Part shown: positions 20,203 to 29,346 of the stretch, one piece after another | Layout: each line of letters opens with the position of its first letter | Position numbering within the stretch: the first letter of the stretch is position 1 | Assembly: GCF_900177535.1 (NCBI RefSeq) | Contig: NZ_FXAJ01000007.1 | Location: forward strand, 62,001-126,000 | DNA from: Priestia filamentosa | GTDB taxonomy: Bacteria > Bacillota > Bacilli > Bacillales > Bacillaceae_H | Direction of reading: 5' to 3' | DNA: 64,000 nt | Translations under genes and position numbers: made by a program | Notes under the pieces: generated by a model | Told to the model about the DNA's origin: nothing | Databases searched by the model: none | The model's input: only the letters and a program-made list of their open reading frames with translations

Positions 20203-20742
20203 TTATGAGCGTATGTCATACCCATATAAATCAGTTAATTCTGCAAAACTTTTGTAAGAATACGTAATCGCCACTGGCGTTCCTACTTGAACTTGATCAA
20301 AGAGCTTCTCAATGGCTGTATTATCCATTCTAATGCAACCTTGACTCACGTATTTTCCGATAGAACTCGGATTGTTGTTCCCATGGATAGCATACGTATC
20401 ACCAGATGTACCATTCGCATTTATTCCTAACCAACGCTTACCCAATGGATTTCTTGAATCTCCTCCAGAGATATTACCTGTATAATAGGGACGGTTTTTA
20501 ATTTTGTTTACAATTTCAAAAAAACCTACCGGTGTTTTATCCCAACTCATTCCTGTAGCTACAGGCTCTAGCATCTCCAAGTAACCGTTGCGGTAATAAG
20601 CAATTTTATTGTAATACTTATTAACAATAATGAGGTCGTGATAATCTGTTGTGCTAGCTTCTGTTTGTTCGCCTGCCATTCCGCATAACGAGATCATGAG
20701 TAAAGTAAAAATAGTCATTGATTTTAGTAACATGTGTTTCAT
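20203..20742 (-). CDS. Secreted L,D-transpeptidase (YkuD family)
   Basis: 179 residues from the ATG behind AAAGGGAG (in-frame codons further upstream lack a site). The signal peptide is MKHMLLKSMTIFTLLMISLC. The YkuD core shows HLIIVNKYYNK-like strands, TPVGFFEI, and the catalytic signature YAIHGNN (His 120) with SQGCIRM (Cys 136). The enzyme cross-links stem peptides of peptidoglycan through L,D bonds, or attaches proteins to them. No LysM module is present. It is transcribed from a TTTTCA-repeat promoter with a stem-loop at the presumed 5' end of the mRNA. Confidence 0.9.
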   Translation of the reverse strand: MKHMLLKSMTIFTLLMISLCGMAGEQTEASTTDYHDLIIVNKYYNKIAYYRNGYLEMLEPVATGMSWDKTPVGFFEIVNKIKNRPYYTGNISGGDSRNPLGKRWLGINANGTSGDTYAIHGNNNPSSIGKYVSQGCIRMDNTAIEKLFDQVQVGTPVAITYSYKSFAELTDLYGYDIRS

Positions 20743-20779
20743 AACGTATACTCCCTTTTTTATTCTTCTACATGAAACC

Positions 20780-20808
20780 GAAAAAGCACCCAACAAAGTA
20801 GGTGCTTC
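20780..20808 (-). ncRNA. 5' leader stem-loop of the L,D-transpeptidase mRNA
   Basis: Minus strand AAGCACC, 10-nt loop, GGTGCTT, then TTTC. The predicted -10 (TATAGA at 20817-20822) puts the transcription start near 20810, so the hairpin would sit at the very 5' end. That position favours mRNA stabilisation; early termination is the alternative. Confidence 0.5.
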
Positions 20809-20816
20809 TTTAGTAA

Positions 20817-20855
20817 TCTATACTTTATCCAGGAAAAGTGAAAATTAAGTGAAAA
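20817..20855 (-). promoter_or_regulatory. TTTTCA direct-repeat promoter, site 6 (L,D-transpeptidase)
   Basis: Minus strand TTTTCACTTAATTTTCAC (20838-20855), then CTTTTCCTGGATAAAG (16 bp) and TATAGA. This is the most regular copy and matches the GlmU-like promoter in box, spacer and -10. Confidence 0.75.
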
Positions 20856-20956
20856 TCAATAAAATCATTCGTAATTTATACTGATAACATGAAAGACTGT
20901 ACAAAACATCCATCATTTTAAAAGGCATTATTTTCACATAACACCCTTATAGATAA

Positions 20957-20993
20957 TAAAAACGCTTAGACCATTAATGACCTAAGCGTTTTT
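20957..20993 (-). terminator. Terminator of the beta-lactamase gene
   Basis: AAAAACGCTTAG pairs with CTAAGCGTTTTT with T runs on both sides. Confidence 0.88.
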
Positions 20994-21070
20994 AATTAGT
21001 ACTATTTCTCTATAGTTAATTTTAATCATTTTATGCTTTATTTTAAATAAACCTCAGTATCCTCTGTTTT

Positions 21071-21886
21071 TCATTCTGTCATTAAGTTGTACTTTTTTAA
21101 GATATTCAATGTGATATTTTTAGCTTTTGTCCCCGAATCATCAACATTTGTTATGAAGACATAAGAATGATTGTCTACTTTTATAAAACCAACATACCAT
21201 CCTAGTCCCATATCAGACAGCCTTGTTCCCGTTTTCCCATAAAGTGTATAGTGATCTCCTTCCTCTTGAATCATCATTCGTTTGACCGTTTTCATAACTG
21301 ATTTATCAAAAGGAAGCTCTTCTTTATACAATTTTTCTATAAAGTTAGCTTGTTCAAGGGCACTAATTTTTAGAGAGCTGTTTAACCAAAACTGATCAAT
21401 TCCTCCACTAATATCTTCGTTTCCGTATGAGATGTTGTGTACCCACTCTTTCATACGCGGCTCTCCAATATCTCTAGCCATCTCTTGATAATACCAAATG
21501 GCTGATTCACGCATAGCTGATCCAAGAGTATGATCGCGGTTCCAGGTATCAAATTCTCTCTCTACCCCATCCCAACGTTTTACATCATATTCATCTCGAA
21601 CAGCTTTAACTTGTAATCCAATCAACGCATTAGGAACCTTAAATGTAGATTCTGGTGTGAGCCTTGTAGTTGCTCTCCGATTATTATAGACAAAGGTTTT
21701 TCCTGTTTTAACATCACGTAATAAAAAAGTTCCATTCTCATTAGCGAAAAATTCATCAACATCTAGTTTGTTAATATGAAGTCTTTCTTTAGAAGCACGT
21801 TCTTTAGTTGGTGTTTGAGCTTGAGCTGTATAACCTAATATTCCTGTAAACAACAAAAAAATAAAAAGGTAAATCAACTTTTTCAA
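21071..21886 (-). CDS. Class D beta-lactamase (YbxI/BPU-1-like)
   Basis: 271 residues from the TTG six bases after GAGGTG; a GTG at 21895 overlaps that ribosome site and is less likely. The signal peptide is MKKLIYLFIFLLFTGILGYT with cleavage near AQA. The serine motif STFK is at 80-83, SAI at 128-130 (SxV in most class D enzymes), YGN at 154-156 and KTGT at 218-221, so the active site is complete. Bacillus members of this family hydrolyse penicillins, often weakly. No repressor or sensor gene is adjacent. Whether it gives measurable resistance cannot be judged from sequence. Confidence 0.93.
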   Translation of the reverse strand: MKKLIYLFIFLLFTGILGYTAQAQTPTKERASKERLHINKLDVDEFFANENGTFLLRDVKTGKTFVYNNRRATTRLTPESTFKVPNALIGLQVKAVRDEYDVKRWDGVEREFDTWNRDHTLGSAMRESAIWYYQEMARDIGEPRMKEWVHNISYGNEDISGGIDQFWLNSSLKISALEQANFIEKLYKEELPFDKSVMKTVKRMMIQEEGDHYTLYGKTGTRLSDMGLGWYVGFIKVDNHSYVFITNVDDSGTKAKNITLNILKKYNLMTE

Positions 21887-22136
21887 TTTCAACACCTCAT
21901 TTAATTATTTAACAGATATATTCTATTAACTTCTTTCAGAAAATTCAATAAAAATTTTATTTTTTTTATATACGATATACAAAATCAGCTACTAGAATGT
22001 TGGTTATCAAACATAAATCACTCAGGAAAACTTTTTAAAAAATATATGTATATAAATCTATAAAATTAGACAGACTACTTATGTATCCCTCTATTTATAT
22101 AAGGGGTTCTTTTTTACTAAAGGTGTTTGAACATAA

Positions 22137-22164
22137 ATGAACCGTCCATGAATTGAACGGTTCA
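22137..22164 (-). terminator. Possible terminator of the nitroreductase gene
   Basis: GAACCGT and ACGGTTC arms with a 9-11 nt loop lie about 95 bp after the stop. The T tract is poor (TTCATTTATG). Confidence 0.45.
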
Positions 22165-22256
22165 CCTACCATTTATTTTGATCAATTTATAGCTAAACCT
22201 AATGAGGGGTAATCCATGCATTTTAACAAGAGAGTTAAATATTTAGCTATCCTTTA

Positions 22257-22856
22257 TTATTTATAAAGCTTTACACGATCTTCGAGAGAATTAAATTCTT
22301 TCTCACCTGGTTCTGTAGTTGGATTCCCAAAAGGCATTTGAGCAATTAATCTCCAATTAGAAGGGATATTCCATTCTTTTTTCACTTCATCATCAATAAG
22401 GGGGTTATAGTGTTGCAAAGACGCTCCTAGTCCTTCTGCTTTTAATGCAGACCATACTACTAATTGGTGCATACCTGATGCTTGATGTGACCAAAGAGGG
22501 AAGTTATCAGCATAGGAAGCGAACTGTTCCTGAAAACCTTCGATTACCTTTTCATCTTCAAAGAATAATACCGTTCCATATCCTGCTTTAAATGAATCCA
22601 TTTTCTGTTGGGTTCTAGTAAAATCTCTATCTCCCATAACTTTTTTTAAAGTCTCAGTTGTAATATCCCATAGTTTATCATGAGCTTCTCCTGTTAATAC
22701 AACAAGACGTGCTGTTTGAGAGTTAAAAGCAGACGGAGTATATTTTACAGCAAATTCTACTATTTCTTTAATTCTCTCATCGGATACTTGAACATCTTTA
22801 TTAATTCCATAATACGAGCGTCTTTCTTTTAAGACTGAATAAAAATCTTTTGTCAT
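22257..22856 (-). CDS. Nitroreductase family protein (Frm2/Hbn1-like)
   Basis: 199 residues. ERRSYYGINK near the N-terminus, TPSAFNSQTARLVVL (FMN contact) and EGLGASLQHYNPLID are typical of the short FMN-dependent nitroreductase group related to yeast Frm2. These enzymes reduce nitro compounds or quinones with NAD(P)H. There is no partner gene. An isolated half of a TTTTCA-like element occurs upstream (22975-22990), but the second box is missing. Confidence 0.85.
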   Translation of the reverse strand: MTKDFYSVLKERRSYYGINKDVQVSDERIKEIVEFAVKYTPSAFNSQTARLVVLTGEAHDKLWDITTETLKKVMGDRDFTRTQQKMDSFKAGYGTVLFFEDEKVIEGFQEQFASYADNFPLWSHQASGMHQLVVWSALKAEGLGASLQHYNPLIDDEVKKEWNIPSNWRLIAQMPFGNPTTEPGEKEFNSLEDRVKLYK

Positions 22857-23149
22857 CAGATTTTTCCCCCTGGGATCATTTATTCTAAAATAAAATATCT
22901 TTAATTCAATATAATTCTATATATTGGGTGATTCAAAGTCAAACATTTTTTGTAATTATTTGGTTTTAAATGCAAAAAATGAAAATTAAAAGTAATTCTT
23001 AAAGATTGCTTTCTTCTGCTAATAAACATTATGTGTAAGGAAGATTAATGAACAAATGGTTACCCTCCATACTTTTCAGTGACATCCCGTAAACTGTTAG
23101 CTGTAGTTAGAAAATAAACTTTATTTACATACCATACCTTTGAAAAAGT
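22857..23149. other. Intergenic region upstream of the nitroreductase gene
   Basis: No gene or RNA is recognised. It must hold the nitroreductase promoter. Confidence 0.4.
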
Positions 23150-23193
23150 AAAAGAGCACAAACCCATTGAGTGGCAATGAGTTTGTGCTCTTT
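23150..23193. terminator. Palindromic terminator, member of a dispersed hairpin family
   Basis: AAAGAGCACAAACCCATTG pairs with CAATGAGTTTGTGCTCTTT across AGTGG. It is placed to end the fbp transcript (minus strand). Similar hairpins occur at 54971-55017 and 55687-55732. Confidence 0.8.
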
Positions 23194-23314
23194 CTCTTTC
23201 CCCAAGTTTATTTTTAAGGACAATTAAGAAGCTATCATTAAAATCTAAATGAACGTCCTAACTGCCCGCAAAACTTCTACAATTTAATATGTTGTTATAA
23301 TATTTTTTTAACTT

Positions 23315-25243
23315 TTAACTATATCGATATTCCCTCAGATCTTTCAAAATAGAAATTTCCTGTAGTAATTCTCTTCCGACGTTAGTTTCTATAACTTTTT
23401 TCCGCTCTAGTTCTTTGTCCACCAATCTTTTTACTGACAAAACATCCATTCCGTTTAAGAGGATATCTTCTTTTGAATTAAAATGTTTATGGGCAACCAG
23501 CTGCATCCCGTAGGAGTTATATAATAAAGTGTATCCAGCTATACCTGTTGTAGATTGATATGCTTTTGAAAAACCCCCATCTATAACAATCATCCTTCCA
23601 TTCGCTTTAACTGGATTTTCTCCTTCAATTTCTTTAACAGGTGTATGACCATTTATAATATGGCCATGCTCAGGATTAAGGTTAAATTCAGCTAGAATTT
23701 TCTGGCAGACTTCCTCATTTTCACGCAAATAGTAATATGGATTCTTCTTCTCTTTGTGCGTTTTCTTATCTTTAATAAAGTATCTCTCGAAAGTTGTCAT
23801 CGCTCTTTTCCCAAAGAGTGATGAATATTCTCCTGTCCACAAATACCAGATCATATCTGTTGCAAGGTCATCTGTCTCTTGAGGATGTGCAAAAGCATGG
23901 CGTAAATAGCGTTCAAACACATCAAGTAAATTACGTCCTGAATACGTTTTATCTTCAATTGCCATTTTCTCCATATTTCCTTCTTCATCTAAAGGAATGC
24001 AGCCGTGTATTAGTAAATTTCCGTTATATTTCAAATAAAGACTGCCCTTCTTCATCAGAAAATTCATATGTCTAGCCAACTTTTCTGAATGCTGAACTGA
24101 AAATAATAACCCTTCTATCACTTGCTCTTCTTCTTCTAATAATTGATCCGGCTGTAGCGGATTAACCGTTGCAAAACAGCTATTTTCTAGTGAATACGTT
24201 TCCCCATATATCGTTATTTCATTTTTGTCATAGTCGATTTTCTCAAGCAGAAGCCTTTCTGACATATTAAAATAAGGGCGTCTTTTAATAATAGGAGCTT
24301 CTAGTTTAAACTGAATCATCGCAATAGCTTGATGAATTTTCGTAATTTGTGATAGCTCCTGATGGGATAGTTTTTTCTCTGACTGTACTTTTGGCCTAAA
24401 GGCTGGATTGTCATCATAGTATTTATCCGCAAGATTTAATAGGGGTCTAAGATTGATTCCATATACATTTTCAATAATATCTAAATTATCGTATCTAGCA
24501 CAAATACGAATAATATTAGCAAGACAAACTTTTGAACCTGCAAAAGCACCTAGCCATAGTACATCATGATTCCCCCACTGAATATCAACAGAATGGTAAT
24601 TGATTAACGTTTCCATAATTTTATCCGGTTCAGGTCCACGATCATAAATATCCCCTACTACATGCAGATGATCCACAACTAATCTCTGTGTTGTATAAGC
24701 AAGACCTATAATAAGTTTGTCAGCTTGTTTTAAAGAAATAATTTGCTGGATAATTTTTGTATAATAATGTTCTTTATTTGCCAACTCATTTTTCTTGTAC
24801 AACAGCTCTTCTATAATATAAACAAACTGATCTGGCAATGCTTTACGTAGTTTAGAACGCGTATATTTAGAAGAAGCATACGAAACTAGGTTAATCATGC
24901 GGTCAATGATTTCCGTATACCATTGATATAATTCTTCTTTATTTCTAAAGTTAGCCTTCATTAACGGTAACTTTTCTTCAGGATAATAAACTAATGTAGC
25001 AAATTCATCGATTTCTTTTTCAGATAAAACATTTTTAAAGAGGTCTTTGATTTTCTCCTTTACATTCCCCGAACCATTTCTTAACACATGCTGAAAAGCT
25101 TGATACTCTCCATGTAAATCACTGACAAAATGTTCTGTCCCCTTTGGAAGATTAAGAATAGCTTCAAGGTTAATAATTTCAGTTACTACTTTTTCCTCAC
25201 AATCATACTTTTGTGCAAGTAAATCTAGATATTTTGTGTTCAA
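23315..25243 (-). CDS. fbp: Class III fructose-1,6-bisphosphatase
   Basis: 642 residues from the TTG that follows AAAGGGG by 9 bp; a start further upstream (25273) is possible. It hydrolyses fructose-1,6-bisphosphate to fructose-6-phosphate in gluconeogenesis. The metallophosphatase motifs are visible: [24 protein letters not shown] and [11 protein letters not shown], with NGHTPVKE near the C-terminus. Length and sequence closely follow the B. subtilis enzyme, which is activated by phosphoenolpyruvate. It is a single-gene unit with its own terminator. Confidence 0.96.
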   Translation of the reverse strand: MNTKYLDLLAQKYDCEEKVVTEIINLEAILNLPKGTEHFVSDLHGEYQAFQHVLRNGSGNVKEKIKDLFKNVLSEKEIDEFATLVYYPEEKLPLMKANFRNKEELYQWYTEIIDRMINLVSYASSKYTRSKLRKALPDQFVYIIEELLYKKNELANKEHYYTKIIQQIISLKQADKLIIGLAYTTQRLVVDHLHVVGDIYDRGPEPDKIMETLINYHSVDIQWGNHDVLWLGAFAGSKVCLANIIRICARYDNLDIIENVYGINLRPLLNLADKYYDDNPAFRPKVQSEKKLSHQELSQITKIHQAIAMIQFKLEAPIIKRRPYFNMSERLLLEKIDYDKNEITIYGETYSLENSCFATVNPLQPDQLLEEEEQVIEGLLFSVQHSEKLARHMNFLMKKGSLYLKYNGNLLIHGCIPLDEEGNMEKMAIEDKTYSGRNLLDVFERYLRHAFAHPQETDDLATDMIWYLWTGEYSSLFGKRAMTTFERYFIKDKKTHKEKKNPYYYLRENEEVCQKILAEFNLNPEHGHIINGHTPVKEIEGENPVKANGRMIVIDGGFSKAYQSTTGIAGYTLLYNSYGMQLVAHKHFNSKEDILLNGMDVLSVKRLVDKELERKKVIETNVGRELLQEISILKDLREYRYS

Positions 25244-26183
25244 AACTATGTATCCCCTTTCAAAACTCACCATTTATTTTCTGCCTAATAGATTGAGGTT
25301 AAGTACTTATCTTATAATATTAACTTAAGTAAAAATTATACAGTATTACTATCCTTATTGTCGTTATTTACGATAGAACCAAGAAAAAATGTAGAATTTA
25401 TTACTTCATCCCTCTGAAAAAAAGAGATCTATTGTCACTTTTACTTAAAGTGTATAATGAACACCGCTAAAAAACATGCTACTATGATGACTGGATACTC
25501 CACTCTTCCCTTGAAATTTGCTCGGGAAATAAGAGAAGGCTATTTAATAATTTTATCATGAAAGGTTTAAAAAGTGCCCCTTTAACAAATTTTTTCAACT
25601 CCTTTGATTTTAACGTTCATTCGCTGAAAATCCCGTTTCTTAAAAAAATATAAAAGAAAAACCTTATATTAGTTGTGTTCTTTTTATTATTTATAAATCT
25701 TTCCAATATATAAACCTGATAAATATAGATCATATTTAACGTATTTCAGTAAAATATATCTTACCTATCAAGTATGATCTAGAAAAAGGATTATTAATAA
25801 TAATAAAAAACAGAGCATTAAAAAGAAAGGTTTTTATTTTGTTTTTATGCTTTTTTCGCAATAGAAAACTCCATCACCCCTCCCCTAAACAACCTTATCG
25901 TACTTTTATCCGGATTCAATTTATGAAATATATCTTTTCAAATCTTCCTTTCTTGTCTTCTCCTTTTTCCTCTCTATCAAAAGCCAAGTACGAGTTAAGC
26001 TCGTCGGATAGCCTGTTAACCTGATTTTATACACCATCGTTTTCTCTCCTTATCTACTCTTCTAGTATTTATATCCTAAGGATACATTGTGGTGTGATAA
26101 AAATAAGAGAATACAAAATAATTATAAAGCTATAAAATGAAATGTATAATAGAAAGCAAATACATAACTCAGGAGAACAAACC
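25244..26183. other. AT-rich region without recognisable genes
   Basis: About 0.9 kb. I find only short frames without ribosome sites or family likeness. The upstream neighbours expected of a capsule operon (capB, capC, capA) are absent from the place where they would precede the capD-like gene. Confidence 0.5.
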
Positions 26184-27831
26184 ATGAGAAAATATTGGAG
26201 ATGGATCATACTTATTTTATTTACCTGTATTCTCATTGTATGGGGGTATGAGCGTGCAGGTCTCATTCAGTTGGGTGTGCCTTCATACGAACCATTGATG
26301 AATAACCCAAAGCCAGTTGAGAACAAGAATAATCAAGCTTTTGCGGTAAGTGCTAATCACCCCCCTCGCTGTTGAAGCAGGTATGGATGTGTTAAAGAAA
26401 GGAGGAAACGCTGCAGATGCGGCTGTAGCTGTTTCCTATGTACTAGCTGTTGTCGAGCCTTTTGGTTCAGGGCTTGGAGGGGGAGGCGCAGCTATTGTTT
26501 TGCAAGATGGAAAAGCAATGTCCTATGATTATAAAGAAATTGCTCCATATTCCGGAGAAACTCCAGAAATTCAAGCAGGTATTCCTGGTTTTGTGAAGGG
26601 TATTGAAAAACTTCACGAAGATTATGGCTCACTTGAGATGAGCGAGCTAATGGAACCAGCCATTAAGTTAGCAAAAGAAGGTTTTGAAGCCGATCAATAC
26701 TTAGTTGACCGCCTCCAAGCTGCATCTTATCGCATTTCAAAATCATCAGCATCCCCATTTTTCAATGAAGATACTGTTATAAAAGTTGGTGAGACGATCA
26801 AGCAACCAGAGCTTGCTGAAACGCTAGAAAGAGTAAAAGAAAACGGAGCAAAGGATTTTTACGAAGGAGAGATGGCAACCGAGTTATCTCAAGCACTAGG
26901 AGTGGAAAAAAGTGATTTTCAGAGATATGAAGTCGAAAAAGAACCTCCTGTAGAATCAACGGTATTTGGCTACCGGATTTTTAGCGCACCACCACCTTTA
27001 GGAGGAACAACTCTTGAGCAAATTTTAAAATTAGCTGAGATGTTTGATCTCAAAAATATTGAACCAGATCAGGCTGATTTCCCTCATTCTTTAGGAGAGT
27101 TTATCAAAGTAGCCTATGAGAAACGATTAGATACGGTTGCAGATCCACGTTATTTCTCAAAAGATATGGACAAACTTGTGACGGATTCATACATTGAATC
27201 TTTAAAAGAAGATCTTGATCTTTCTGATTTGCCAAGTGATGTTTTATTGGAAGATTCAACAGCAGATAAAAAAGGCTATGATAATACAACTCACTTTGTC
27301 ATTGCTGACCGAGAAGGAACAATGATTTCAGCCACACACTCACTTGGAAACTTTTTTGGTTCAGGTACAATGATTAATGGAATGTTTATAAACAATTCTC
27401 TTAGTCACTTTTCAACAAATGAAAACTCCCTAAACAAAAAAGAACCAGGAAAACGTCCAAGAAGCCATTCTTCTCCAATGATCTTAGCTAGTGATGAAAA
27501 GTTAATTGGCATCGGTTCACCAGGAGGAAAACGAATTCCGATGATTTTATCTCAAGTATTACTTCGTCACATTGTGTATGGGGAAGAGCTACAAGAAGCA
27601 ATTGATGCACCGAGATTTATTATAGAAGGAAACAAGATATATGTTGAAGAAACAATGTCAGATGATATCATCGGGGAACTTTCACAAAGAGGATATGACG
27701 TATATATAAAGGAGAATCCATTTTTTTATGGAGGCGTCCAAGCGCTTGTTGTTGATGAAGAAAATAACCAAGTTTACGGAGGCGCAGACAGGAGAAGAAT
27801 CGGAACATGGGATGCTAAAAATGAACATTAA
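26184..27831 (+). pseudogene. CapD/Ggt-like gamma-glutamyltransferase with a frameshift
   Basis: The ATG at 26184 follows AGGAGA and gives a membrane or signal segment (YWRWIILILFTCILIVWGY), then AFAVSANHP. A run of six C at 26360-26365 shifts the frame; with five C the sequence continues as NHPLAVEAGMDVLKKGGNAA and the rest of the enzyme to 27831. The body has GSGLGGGG, the autocleavage/catalytic Thr context DNTTHFVIAD and GSPGGKRIP, as in CapD of Bacillus anthracis, which cuts poly-gamma-glutamate and anchors it to the wall. As read, only 64 residues are made, then a stop. The downstream part keeps perfect coding quality, so the change is recent, reversible, or a sequencing artefact. Confidence 0.85.
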
Positions 27832-27991
27832 TAAACGAATTATAAGTATTGTTTTTTTATTATTAGTTGGTGTAGGATTAGTCTCTTATTTAGGCATACT
27901 CGGTTTAAAAAGCACTTATTATGCACAACCGAAAGGATCAACAAATATCATAAATACGGACAACCACCAAATTGAATGTTCTTCTACATAA
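27821..27991 (+). CDS. Small CapE/PgsE-like membrane protein
   Basis: 56 residues from an ATG that overlaps the end of the capD-like gene; an alternative ATG is at 27812. It has one membrane segment (IISIVFLLLVGVGLVSYLGILGL) and a short polar tail. In poly-gamma-glutamate capsule operons a tiny single-span protein (CapE/PgsE) follows capD, so position and shape suggest that role. Sequence likeness is too short to prove it, and no synthase genes are present here. Confidence 0.5.
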   Translation: MNINKRIISIVFLLLVGVGLVSYLGILGLKSTYYAQPKGSTNIINTDNHQIECSST

Positions 27992-28030
27992 TCCCTGTTA
28001 CAAACATAAATAACATGACTAGATAATAAA

Positions 28031-28052
28031 GAGCCTTATTCCATATAAGGCT
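28031..28052 (+). terminator. Terminator after the CapE-like gene
   Basis: GAGCCTTAT pairs with ATAAGGCTC, followed by CTTCTCTTT. Confidence 0.75.
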
Positions 28053-28078
28053 CCTTCTCTTTATCCTATATACTCAGC

Positions 28079-28252
28079 TATACGAAGACAGATATTAATG
28101 CTAAGTTACTCGATAATCCAGAAATAAGACACTTTACTACTGAATCTTCTGTTTTCAAACGATTAGGGTAAGTTGAAGACATTACAGATGTAGCCGCGTT
28201 TCTTGCTTCTTCAGATAACCGCTGGCTAAAAGGACAAGTGTTAGATGTTTAG
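28079..28252 (+). pseudogene. C-terminal remnant of a short-chain dehydrogenase/reductase
   Basis: The frame reads YTKTDINAKLLDNPEIR, then SVFKRLG, a stop codon, VEDITDVAAFLASSDNRW and LKGQVLDV before a second stop. The pattern is the end of an SDR enzyme (substrate loop, VxDIAxxxAFLAS, GQxxDV). No start, nucleotide-binding glycine motif or catalytic YxxxK is left. Confidence 0.85.
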
Positions 28253-28367
28253 GATAGTTGTAGAGGTAGAAATCTAATTTATATAATTTTAATTATCGAA
28301 TTTAAGGATTAACTCCCCTTCTTATATTTAATAACTTGTTATCATATAAATAATTGATTTTAAAGAG

Positions 28368-28407
28368 TAAAAAGTGAACTTTCCTAAATGGAAAAGTTCA
28401 CTTTTTT
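28368..28407. terminator. Stem-loop terminator
   Basis: AAAAAGTGAACTTTCC against GGAAAAGTTCACTTTTTT with a 5-nt loop. It lies between the SDR remnant and the lipoprotein gene. Confidence 0.75.
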
Positions 28408-28411
28408 AATT

Positions 28412-28435
28412 CTGTCTTACAGAATTGTAAGACAG
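28412..28435. promoter_or_regulatory. Palindromic operator of the TTACA-N4-TGTAA type, copy 1
   Basis: CTGTCTTACA-GAAT-TGTAAGACAG is a perfect 10-bp inverted repeat with a 4-bp centre, followed at once by the second palindrome GACAGCTGTC. It lies about 200 bp upstream of the lipoprotein gene. The core matches the TNACA-N4-TGTAA pattern I recall for BceR-like regulators. A sister copy lies at 38281-38296. Confidence 0.6.
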
Positions 28436-28633
28436 CTGTCATCTAGATAGATAGGTAAGAATGAGTTTATCTTCTACAATTGAATTAACTAAAAGATAAT
28501 AAATGATTCAGTGGTTATAGAAGTTTCGATTGATGAAACAAAAGCGGTATATGGATTGAGTCATTTAAATGAAAAGAAACATTTCATTTAACTTGAATGC
28601 TTTCAATATAAAACCAAAAAGGAGATTTAAGAA

Positions 28634-29224
28634 ATGAAAAGATTATTAAGTATTTGTGCTACAGTCATTGTTGTAGGATCGTTAATGAGTGGGTGTAGCG
28701 CTACCAAGGATGCGTTTCAAAAGGCTAACGGAGTAATTTTATATGGAAATCAACAGCAAATTAGCGATGCTTTAAATCAAGATAAGAAAGATATTAAGGA
28801 AAAAGATGAGTATACAATTAAGGTTGCTGAAGATGGAAAACAAGATATGATGATTTTGGATAAAACAACTGCAAAAGCTCTCGTCGAAAAAAAACTACTT
28901 AAAGAAGTAACAAAGGATAATGATACTGAAGCTATTACATCGTTACCGAAAGTGACAAAGGATATTAACGCACTTTTTGCAAAACAAGAAGTTAAAGAAA
29001 TGAATCTTGCTGGCCAAAACTCAAAAATAATATATGGAGGAAATAAAATTATAGGAGATGGAAGAAGCTACGTTGATGAGTTTTTAATTGTAGATGACTC
29101 TCAGTTTACTGCAATTAAGGGAACGGAAAAGAAAATGGCTGTTATAAAATATGATAAAAATCCTGATAAAAAACTAAGCGAATTCAATGTGGATGAAGTT
29201 CAACTAGTTAAAGTAGGAAAATAA
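28634..29224 (+). CDS. Lipoprotein of unknown function
   Basis: 196 residues with a type II signal peptide: positive start, hydrophobic core and lipobox LMSGC with Cys 21 as the lipidation site. The mature part is Lys/Asp-rich and without motifs I know. Ribosome site AAAAAGGAG. It is separated from the ABC transporter operon only by a terminator and a short promoter region, and sits downstream of the TTACA-N4-TGTAA operator, so it may be a sensor or accessory lipoprotein of that transporter. This link is inferred. Confidence 0.8.
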   Translation: MKRLLSICATVIVVGSLMSGCSATKDAFQKANGVILYGNQQQISDALNQDKKDIKEKDEYTIKVAEDGKQDMMILDKTTAKALVEKKLLKEVTKDNDTEAITSLPKVTKDINALFAKQEVKEMNLAGQNSKIIYGGNKIIGDGRSYVDEFLIVDDSQFTAIKGTEKKMAVIKYDKNPDKKLSEFNVDEVQLVKVGK

Positions 29225-29230
29225 AAATGT

Positions 29231-29265
29231 CCAGGTCTGCCCTATAAAACGAGCAGGCCTGTTTT
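29231..29265 (+). terminator. Terminator of the lipoprotein gene
   Basis: CAGGTCTGC and GCAGGCCTG arms followed by TTTTC. Confidence 0.75.
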
Positions 29266-29346
29266 CTCTTTCTGCAGTTAGAATAGAAAAACATTTAAGT
29301 ATAGTATACTAAACCTAAATTAATACGTAGGAAGGCGGAGAACAAG

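Noticed and set aside
22970-22995. Seventh TTTTCA direct repeat before the nitroreductase gene
   Set aside because: Only one box is present; the partner box 11 bp away is absent.
28500-28620. Coding-like stretch before the lipoprotein gene
   Set aside because: A short frame (VIEVSIDETKAVYGLSHL) lacks a start codon and ribosome site; it is not supported as a gene or as a recognisable remnant.
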